Positions 44,444 to 49,885 of a stretch of DNA of 49,885 nt are shown here, in pieces (the stretch's first letter is position 1; each line of letters starts with the position of its first letter). Origin of the DNA: Hyalangium gracile (GTDB lineage Bacteria > Myxococcota > Myxococcia > Myxococcales > Myxococcaceae). The notes beneath the pieces are model-generated. The model was not told where the DNA came from. It saw only the letters and a program-made list of their open reading frames with translations, and ran no database searches. The DNA lies in NCBI RefSeq assembly GCF_020103725.1, contig NZ_JAHXBG010000046.1, positions 1-49,885 on the forward strand, written 5' to 3'. The position numbers and the translations under genes were made by a program.

Positions 44444-44746
44444 TCACCGCAGAAACCTGCCGGCGTAGTCCGTCGTGGCGTAGCACTCCTCTACCCAATG
44501 GGACGTGCGCCCGCACCTGTAGCAGACGTTCGGGGACCGCCCATGGAGGCGCCCATGTACCGCACGCGTTACCGCGACCAGATTCTCCGGCCGGTTGTCG
44601 CCCTTGTCCCCGTTGATGTGGTGCACCACCCGCCCGCGACGGATAGGACCTCCCAGTTGCTTCTCCATCACCCGCCGGTGGACGGACTTCTTCCGTCCAT
44701 TTCTATCGGTGAAGATCTTGTAGCCGTTTCTCTGCTCAAACCACAT
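44444..44746 (-). CDS. HNH endonuclease with CCHC zinc knuckle
   Basis: 100 residues from ATG 44746 (AGGAGG eight bases upstream). The HNH core reads RGRVVHHINGDKGDNRPENL, the usual HHxNGDxxDNRxxNL of phage and intron-type nucleases. A CCHC knuckle follows, CYRCGRTSHWVEEC, spaced CX2CX4HX4C, which is an uncommon addition for this family. The protein would nick or cut DNA and the knuckle could bind single-stranded DNA or RNA. A second HNH gene ends 24 bp upstream, in the same direction, so the two may be co-transcribed. Confidence 0.88.
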   Translation of the reverse strand: MWFEQRNGYKIFTDRNGRKKSVHRRVMEKQLGGPIRRGRVVHHINGDKGDNRPENLVAVTRAVHGRLHGRSPNVCYRCGRTSHWVEECYATTDYAGRFLR

Positions 44747-44769
44747 GGTTCTCCCTCCTTTCTACGGGC

Positions 44770-45078
44770 CTAGCCGAACAGCCAGTCCAGGAAACCCGGC
44801 TTCTCGCGGGTGGGCACGTGCAGGTTCCGCTCGCGACGCCACCTGATGTACGAGGCGCCGTTCCGCGAGCCCTTCTCCTGGTTGCAGTCGATGCAGGCCG
44901 GGAAAAGGTTGTTCAGGTGATCGGTCCCACCATTTGCCTTCGAGACCGAATGATCGACCTGCCAGGCGCCACGCCGGCTGTACACGCCGTGGTTGCTGAA
45001 CACGATCTGCTTCTCGCAGTAGCGGCAAGCCCCGTTGGTCTTCTCGAACACAGCTTCAATAATCTCGTTAGAAAGCAT
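44770..45078 (-). CDS. HNH endonuclease
   Basis: 102 residues from ATG 45078 (GAGG five bases upstream). The zinc-ribbon type HNH motif is complete: CRYCEKQIVF, then WQVDHSVSKANGG and LNNLFPACIDCNQEKG, with the second His/Asp pair in VDH and the Asn in CN. It is unrelated in subclass to the downstream HNH protein (one zinc-bound, one HHxNGD type). Small HNH proteins of this kind are found in phages, mobile introns and restriction systems. No intron or methylase is visible nearby, so its target is unknown. Confidence 0.9.
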   Translation of the reverse strand: MLSNEIIEAVFEKTNGACRYCEKQIVFSNHGVYSRRGAWQVDHSVSKANGGTDHLNNLFPACIDCNQEKGSRNGASYIRWRRERNLHVPTREKPGFLDWLFG

Positions 45079-45235
45079 CGATCCTCTTCGTCTCCCACGC
45101 GACGCGTCGGGCGCCTTTCCAGCGCCTAGTTGACCGCTCGCTTCGAGTCGGCTTGACGGAGGACGTGCTTGGTGGCTAAACCACCAATGGTTGCGCAGTC
45201 CCGTCAGGCCCCTCAGGCCGAGCAGCAGTAGCCTT

Positions 45236-45265
45236 GAGAGGTCGGAGTTGCCGCTCCGACCTCTC
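45236..45265. terminator. perfect 12-bp hairpin
   Basis: GAGAGGTCGGAG (45236-45247), a 6-nt loop, then its exact complement (45254-45265), in the space between the XRE gene and the HNH pair. It is likely the terminator of the XRE transcript (minus strand). A pyrimidine-rich stretch follows on the plus strand. Confidence 0.7.
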
Positions 45266-45349
45266 CTCTTTCGCTTCAGTTCCGCTCCATCACTTCGCCG
45301 TCTTTGCCACTCCTTTCTGGCCGGGCGATGCCTTCGTCATCGACGACGG

Positions 45350-45691
45350 CTATTCGGCCTTCTTCGTCACTTCAGGTGGTGTTGTAGCGGGTGCTGCTGG
45401 TGCCTCGTCGTCCGAGAACAGGTGCTCAAGCAGCTTGAAGAGAGCGAAGAGCCCCCCGCCGAGCAGCAGCGCGCCTCCGAGCGTCGTCTTAAGGTCCTCG
45501 CCACCCTTCAGTCCTCGAGCCTGTTGGATCGCTGCGAGAATGCGCGCTGCGTTCGGATCAGTCTTCACCTCCTTGTCTCCTTCAGCCTCCCACCGGTAAA
45601 GCGTCGATGGATTCACGCCAAGCAGCTGCGCGAACGCGCTCGAGGTCATTCCGAGTTCGGTCCGCAGCTCCTTGATCGCGTTGCCTGTCAT
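45350..45691 (-). CDS. XRE-family regulator with C-terminal membrane helix
   Basis: 113 residues from ATG 45691, chosen because GGAG sits nine bases upstream; ATG 45700 would put the site directly against the start. HTH region: IKELRTELGMTSSAFAQLLG then VNPSTLYRWEAEG. The C-terminal third contains a hydrophobic segment TLGGALLLGGGLFALFKLL and an acidic/Pro tail, so it may be membrane-anchored. A 24-bp palindrome lies just upstream of the start, consistent with autoregulation. The large STAND nuclease gene ends 280 bp upstream in the same direction. Confidence 0.85.
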   Translation of the reverse strand: MTGNAIKELRTELGMTSSAFAQLLGVNPSTLYRWEAEGDKEVKTDPNAARILAAIQQARGLKGGEDLKTTLGGALLLGGGLFALFKLLEHLFSDDEAPAAPATTPPEVTKKAE

Positions 45692-45726
45692 CAGTGCCAT
45701 CTCCGTTCTCGCGTACGCCCTTGCGC

Positions 45727-45750
45727 ACGCACTCGCATATGCAAGTGCGT
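45727..45750. promoter_or_regulatory. 24-bp near-perfect palindrome, candidate XRE operator
   Basis: The half-site ACGCACTCGCAT (45727-45738) is followed directly by its complement with one mismatch (45739-45750). It lies 36 bp upstream of the XRE start, a common place for an autorepressor operator. A partial extra half-site, TTGCGCACGC, overlaps its left side. Confidence 0.6.
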
Positions 45751-45806
45751 AAAGTAGCAGAGCCTGAACGGCCGTCAAGTGGGTCTGCCGAGCAGCTTTA
45801 ATGACG

Positions 45807-45827
45807 CAGCTGGTCAGGGGCCAGCTG
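45807..45827. terminator. hairpin after the STAND nuclease gene
   Basis: CAGCTGG and CCAGCTG flank a 7-nt loop (TCAGGGG). It lies about 150 bp beyond the stop of the STAND gene (minus strand) and just upstream of the XRE promoter region, and may end the STAND transcript. Confidence 0.4.
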
Positions 45828-45973
45828 GCAGTTTCTCCCTACCTTCACCCACCATCCTCTTCTGAGAACGGGCAACACCTCGGCAGATAGGGCTCGCGCC
45901 CCCCCCGCAGGTCCCCGGGCTCTTTCACTACGTTCGGGATGTCCCGGAACTTGGGCAGTCTCAGCCGCCGGCG

Positions 45974-48799
45974 TCAGCCGTGGCACTTCTTGTACTTCTT
46001 GCCCGAGCCGCAGAAGCACAGTTCGTTGCGGCCGAGTTTCCTCAGCCGTTCGGCGTGGCGCGGCTCCGCATCCGGCAAAGGAAAGCCCGGCGGCGGCAGC
46101 CACTGAGGAGGGGGCGGGTCCCGTCTCAGCTTAGCGATGAGCTGGCGTTGCCTTTGCAACTCGAGGCGGCCATTGGCAGAGAGCCCCGCCTCATATGGCG
46201 CGAGCCGTGCCATCTCGGCCTCAGCGCCTCTGAAGTCTCCGCAGTATGCCAGCGTGACAGCATACTGCGATCTCACGGGAATGACGTAGGCCGCAAGCTT
46301 GAGCCGCTGCAGGTTGGGCAGGATGTTGGTCTCGAAGACCTGCCGGGCTCCGACGTAGTCGCAGCGGCCTATGAACTCGTCTACGACGTCCTGCCCGACG
46401 CGGATCAGCGACTCCGGCGCCTGTGCGAGTTCATAGAACTTCATCGCGTGAATGCGCGCGAACGCGACATCCGCGCCGTCCGCGTTCACCGCCTTGGCGC
46501 ATAGGTCCAAGCAGTCCGCGAGATGCTTGCAATGGTCGACGACATCGTCACTCCGCTTTAGCAGCGGGCGGAGTTCAGACGCATTACGGCCAAGAACGAC
46601 CTGGGGCGTGAGTCCGAGCAGGTCGTAGTACTCCTGAGCCACCGCGAGCGCTTCGGACGCGGCCTTGTCGTGATCGCCGAGATGGTGGAGCGCGACCGCA
46701 GCGTTGTAGCGGAAAATGCGCTGGTAAGCCGGGGTCGCCTTGAGCGCGGCTTGGGCCTCGGTCTTGACGCGCATCGCCGCGTCTGCCCGTCCTTCGCGCG
46801 CGAGCAGCATCATTTCCTTCAGGCTGACCGCGAGCCGTTCGTCCTGGCCGAGAGCGTGGTCGGCGACCAAGCGCTTCATGCGCTCTATGTGAGGTCGGAC
46901 ATCGCCGCCTTCCCGCAGAGCATTGAAGACGATTCCGTCCAGAGCCCAGAAGCGCGACTCGGGATCGACGCTGTCGGATCCCGCTGCGGCGTGCAGGTGA
47001 GCCTCTATCTCCGGCCACAGACCCATCTCGTGAAAGAGTTCGTCGGTCCCGAGCTGGACGAGCGTCTTGATGTCCTCCGTTTCCGCCAAGACACGCAAGA
47101 GGAGCTTCAGCTTAGGGTAACTCCAGTCCGCCTTCAGCGATCTCCGAAGCACATCCCGGAGACTGCGGTATGCCGCAGCCTCGCTGTCGGCTCCCAGGCT
47201 CGCAAGTTGCGCTCGACCAAGGAGCCGAAAAGCGTCATGAATCTTGAGGTGGTCGCCGCCGAACACCTCTAGCACCGCCGCGGTACGCAGCCCGCGCAAC
47301 AATCCCGCGACCGCTCGCACGTCGATGCCCAGTGACGCCGTCACAACGCCGACAATCTCATCGTGGGACAGGGGCACGTCGCTCAGGCTGAGCACGCCCA
47401 AGGCGTGCCGAGCGGGCCCCGACAAGGCGTCGACAGTGCGGGACAGGATCAATTCCTGGACGGTTTCGACAGAATGAGTCAGGGCGGAGAACTGAGCGCA
47501 CAAAGCAGCCACGTCGCCGCCAAGCTCCGAGCGCGCTACGGCTAAAGCATTCTGCACGTAGAGTGGCAGACCACCGGTAAGGGCGAGCAGCGCCTGGCAA
47601 TCAGCAAGATTGGCCCGGCAGTTCATGGAAGCCGCTTCGGCCGCTATGGCATCGGGTGACCAGCCGTGCAGAGTCTCTGGCTCGACCCCGAGCCGTCGGG
47701 CAAGTTCCAGTTGGTGCGCTCCGGGCTGGCACAACAAAACGAAGTTCAGCCCAGACGCGGCGCGCACGGCGGCTTCGACGTCGACCGGCTGCGGGTCGTG
47801 CGCGTTATCGAGCACGACAGTCAGCTTCCGGCCCTCGGAGACGAGGCGACGCGCGAGCCCCTTCAGGATCTCCAAACCAGAGGCGCCCGGCAATAGCACT
47901 TCGCCGAGCCTGCCACCTGAGGCACCGTAGATGCGCGCCGCCAAGTCACGCGCCAGACCGGACGCCAGGCTCGGCCCCGGCACCTCGCGGAGATCGTAGT
48001 AGGCGAGGTCACCCACCGTATGCAGAGCGGCCTGGGACACCCAAGCCGTTTTACCCGCGCCCGAATAGCCGGCGATCAACCGCAGTGGCGCATCTGCGAG
48101 CAAAGTTGGCTCGTCCGCTTGCGCGCGGTACACGGACGGTGGCGCCGGGAAGTCTTGCAACTGAACGACGATCTGTTCGAAGAGCCCTGTCAGTTCATCT
48201 GGACGGAATGCATGATCGGCGCGAGGTGCCGCTCCGCTGGCCGCCGCCATCACCGCCCCGGCGAGCTTCCAGACGAGCGTTTCGGGCGACAGCAGAGCAT
48301 ACGGCAGGCGGGCAGCGAGTTCCCGACACACGTTGAATGCATCCGCTAGGCTTGCGGGCGAGATCGGAGTGACGGGGTCACCGGACGCTGCGCTGCCGGG
48401 ATAGTCGATACGAACATCTCTCGGCCAGCTCGGGTCTGCCACGCGGTTCGCGAGAGACGGCGTCAGCGGGGCGTTCGTCGCGATGACGAACACCGCCTCC
48501 TCCGGGCGCGCTCCAGATTGATGCAATCGCCTGTACGTGTCGAAGCGCTCGAGCGCAGCCTCAATGTCAGTGTTGCCGAGTGGCCCGGCGCGGAACTTCA
48601 CTTGCACATAGGTCCGGCCATTCGCACGAACGATCTCGACGTCTTCGTCGCTTTCTACGATAACGGCCAACACGTCCGTGCCCGGAGTCAGCAGCAGGCT
48701 CCGGGCGGCGTACAAATGCTGGAACAGGAAACCACGGTGGACAGCCTCGATACGAGTCAGCTGAGCCGTGTCGACCACCACCGGACGGCCTTCGTCCAT
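45974..48799 (-). CDS. STAND ATPase with N-terminal PD-(D/E)xK nuclease and C-terminal SEC-C motif
   Basis: 941 residues from ATG 48799; longer in-frame starts add low-quality sequence. Residues 15-110 match the DUF4297/Cap4-type nuclease: HRGFLFQHLYAARSLL, then ESDEDVEIV and YVQVKFR (Gln66, Lys68). A STAND ATPase follows with Walker A GYSGAGKT (about 244-251), Walker B LTVVLDNAHD (about 325) and GGLPLYVQNAL (about 406). An Ala-rich helical repeat region (about 480-880) is the probable sensor. The last 23 residues, GRNELCFCGSGKKYKKCHG, are a SEC-C zinc motif. This is the plan of antiviral STAND (Avs-like) proteins, which cut DNA after sensing a phage protein; the SEC-C end is unusual. Single gene. 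Confidence 0.88.
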   Translation of the reverse strand: MDEGRPVVVDTAQLTRIEAVHRGFLFQHLYAARSLLLTPGTDVLAVIVESDEDVEIVRANGRTYVQVKFRAGPLGNTDIEAALERFDTYRRLHQSGARPEEAVFVIATNAPLTPSLANRVADPSWPRDVRIDYPGSAASGDPVTPISPASLADAFNVCRELAARLPYALLSPETLVWKLAGAVMAAASGAAPRADHAFRPDELTGLFEQIVVQLQDFPAPPSVYRAQADEPTLLADAPLRLIAGYSGAGKTAWVSQAALHTVGDLAYYDLREVPGPSLASGLARDLAARIYGASGGRLGEVLLPGASGLEILKGLARRLVSEGRKLTVVLDNAHDPQPVDVEAAVRAASGLNFVLLCQPGAHQLELARRLGVEPETLHGWSPDAIAAEAASMNCRANLADCQALLALTGGLPLYVQNALAVARSELGGDVAALCAQFSALTHSVETVQELILSRTVDALSGPARHALGVLSLSDVPLSHDEIVGVVTASLGIDVRAVAGLLRGLRTAAVLEVFGGDHLKIHDAFRLLGRAQLASLGADSEAAAYRSLRDVLRRSLKADWSYPKLKLLLRVLAETEDIKTLVQLGTDELFHEMGLWPEIEAHLHAAAGSDSVDPESRFWALDGIVFNALREGGDVRPHIERMKRLVADHALGQDERLAVSLKEMMLLAREGRADAAMRVKTEAQAALKATPAYQRIFRYNAAVALHHLGDHDKAASEALAVAQEYYDLLGLTPQVVLGRNASELRPLLKRSDDVVDHCKHLADCLDLCAKAVNADGADVAFARIHAMKFYELAQAPESLIRVGQDVVDEFIGRCDYVGARQVFETNILPNLQRLKLAAYVIPVRSQYAVTLAYCGDFRGAEAEMARLAPYEAGLSANGRLELQRQRQLIAKLRRDPPPPQWLPPPGFPLPDAEPRHAERLRKLGRNELCFCGSGKKYKKCHG

Positions 48800-49454
48800 G
48801 CCATTCCCCCGCGCAGGATACGTTCGATGCGCCGCTGAGCGAAGCCGTAAGCGGTCGATGAAGGCAGATACCCTAACGCGCCCCTGCGCTCCCGCGCGCG
48901 TAGCCTTCGCGCGAGCACTATAGCTTCTGCCGGAGCACAAGACGAATGGGGGCCCTGTCAAAGGGGCGAGAGAGTCATCAAGCAGGGGAAGAGCCGAAGC
49001 CTGAAGAGACGAGCAGAGTAACTGCTCGCCCAGCATCGTGGCGATGGAGTATCCACTTCTCCTGAGCCTCCGGCCGGACAGCCCGATGCCACTGGAAGTT
49101 GGGCACAGGGCACACAGGATGCTGACGCAGCGTCCGCCTCACGTCTTCCTCTGGCTCGGCAGGCAACTCCCTCTCCTCGTCTCGAACGGGGCACGGCGAT
49201 CAGTTACGACGAGCACCCTGCCCCTGCCCTTGCACAATCCAGCCCTCCTCCCCGGGTATAAGCCCTTGGCGGAGTTTCCTCCGCTGACGCTCGGATGACC
49301 ACGACAGCAACCCGCTGGAGTTGTCCGTCGTAGCGCCCAAGCGTCGAGTCATCTCGAAGTCCCTACCCCACTCACAACCCTGCGCCCGTTGGCGCGCACC
49401 GCGCGCGCTACGCGGACTCCACGCCCTTCGTGCGCGCGCCGCATGGAGGACACC
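48800..49454. other. 655-bp region without a clear gene
   Basis: Upstream of the STAND gene. A minus-strand frame from ATG 49352 to 49200 would give a 50-residue basic peptide (MTRRLGATTDNSSGLLSW...), but it has a weak ribosome binding site. Another minus frame at 48,978-49,166 gives Trp/Pro-containing sequence without a recognisable domain. Neither can be supported. Promoters for both flanking genes must lie here. Confidence 0.35.
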
Positions 49455-49766
49455 GTGAAGAAGATCATCCACGCAGTCCGGAACTGCCGCCTGTTCCGGC
49501 CGATGACGTTCGCGGAGGCAAAGTGCCTCTGCCAAACCCTCAACGAGTCCATGGCTCGCGAGCACGCGCTGGCCAAGAAGGGCGTCCACCCCTTCCTACT
49601 GCGCCTTTACGCGGTAAAGCCGCGCCTGAGCCGCGCGTGCCTGCTGCTGCACGTCCGGTTTCTCGTGGGCAGCCAGAAGGAACGGACGGACATCATCCTG
49701 GGATGCTTCGACGCGCACGTCGAGCGGATGCTCAAACCCCGCCAGAGGGCCCCGCCCGCTGGCTGA
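49455..49766 (+). CDS. hypothetical basic protein
   Basis: 103 residues from GTG 49455, preferred because GGAGG (49445-49449) is five bases upstream; ATG 49443 lacks a site. The sequence is basic and helical, with four Cys (NCRLF, KCLCQ, RACLL, LGCFD), a FRPMTFAEAKCL motif and a basic tail (RMLKPRQRAP). No domain recognised and no membrane segment. It stands alone between the STAND upstream region and the insertion sequence at the window edge. It may be a mobile-element passenger or a small DNA-binding protein; function unknown. Confidence 0.5.
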   Translation: MKKIIHAVRNCRLFRPMTFAEAKCLCQTLNESMAREHALAKKGVHPFLLRLYAVKPRLSRACLLLHVRFLVGSQKERTDIILGCFDAHVERMLKPRQRAPPAG

Positions 49767-49807
49767 CGCAGCATCAGAAATCCAAGTGCGCTGGTGGGTA
49801 TCAGCCT

Positions 49808-49885
49808 TAGAACCTATTTCGGTAGGCGCAGAAAGCGAAGGAGCGCCGTGTTGTCGAACCGTCGAGCCTCGGGGCCTACGAGGTT
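49808..49885 (+). mobile_element. start of a probable insertion sequence (IS5-like), truncated by window edge
   Basis: TTAGAACCTATTTCGGTAGG at 49808-49827 resembles the outer end of IS5-group elements. A reading frame opens at GTG 49848 or TTG 49851 with GGAG at 49840-49843 and gives MLSNRRASGPTR before the window ends. The family is a guess from the terminal sequence and layout; the transposase core is not visible. Confidence 0.35.

Overview
The window is high-GC bacterial DNA that looks myxobacterial (Cystobacterineae-like: Archangium, Cystobacter, Stigmatella or Hyalangium). Pointers are two eukaryote-type Ser/Thr kinases, one fused to a STAND ATPase and TPRs, a Kelch/PKD surface lipoprotein, a Cys-rich lipoprotein followed by a possible immunity gene, and tandem secreted-type peptidase homologues. 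The assignment is inferred from gene content; no rRNA or taxonomic marker is present.

Left part (1-6,226): the end of an XRE regulator, an OLD-type ATPase/TOPRIM nuclease, two small phage-type genes (the first probably frameshifted in a C-tract), an IS1380-like insertion sequence with candidate terminal repeats, a Cys-rich lipoprotein/partner pair, a cluster of hairpins, and a tRNA-Arg(CCG) with a hairpin just behind it.

Middle (6,558-20,176): a four-gene ABC export operon (membrane fusion protein, ATPase, two FtsX-like permeases), the remains of a probable S8 peptidase gene, a membrane protein, two tandem paralogues with a caspase-like His/Cys signature (DUF6345-like) divergent from a papain-like C1 peptidase, and a Kelch-repeat lipoprotein.

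Right part (20,820-49,885): a fragment resembling the 3' end of a tRNA may be the left attachment site of an island. Next come a kinase-STAND-TPR protein, an ECF-like sigma factor and a second kinase. Then an approximately 16-kb co-directional gene run (26,461-42,238) holds: a zincin-like (HExxH) protein; a large protein with a matching VISN...SIGxQ segment; a protein that reads as tandem SPFH-like domains; a P-loop GTPase; a DUF4407-like membrane protein; a double-patatin membrane phospholipase; a SAVED domain fused to a second copy of the zincin-like domain; and a CD-NTase-type nucleotidyltransferase. The last two form a CBASS-like core with an effector domain I cannot name. The whole run is the best candidate in this window for an undescribed multi-component immune system. 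It is followed by an opposite-strand Cys-rich protein, two HNH nucleases, an XRE regulator with a 24-bp palindromic operator, and a STAND ATPase with an N-terminal PD-(D/E)xK nuclease and a C-terminal SEC-C motif. The right edge carries the start of a probable further insertion sequence.

Working model (inference): the kinases and sigma factor sense and regulate, the CD-NTase makes a cyclic nucleotide, SAVED binds it and switches on the fused protease, and the patatin/DUF4407/GTPase/SPFH proteins form a membrane-acting arm. OLD and STAND nucleases flank this as separate defence genes.
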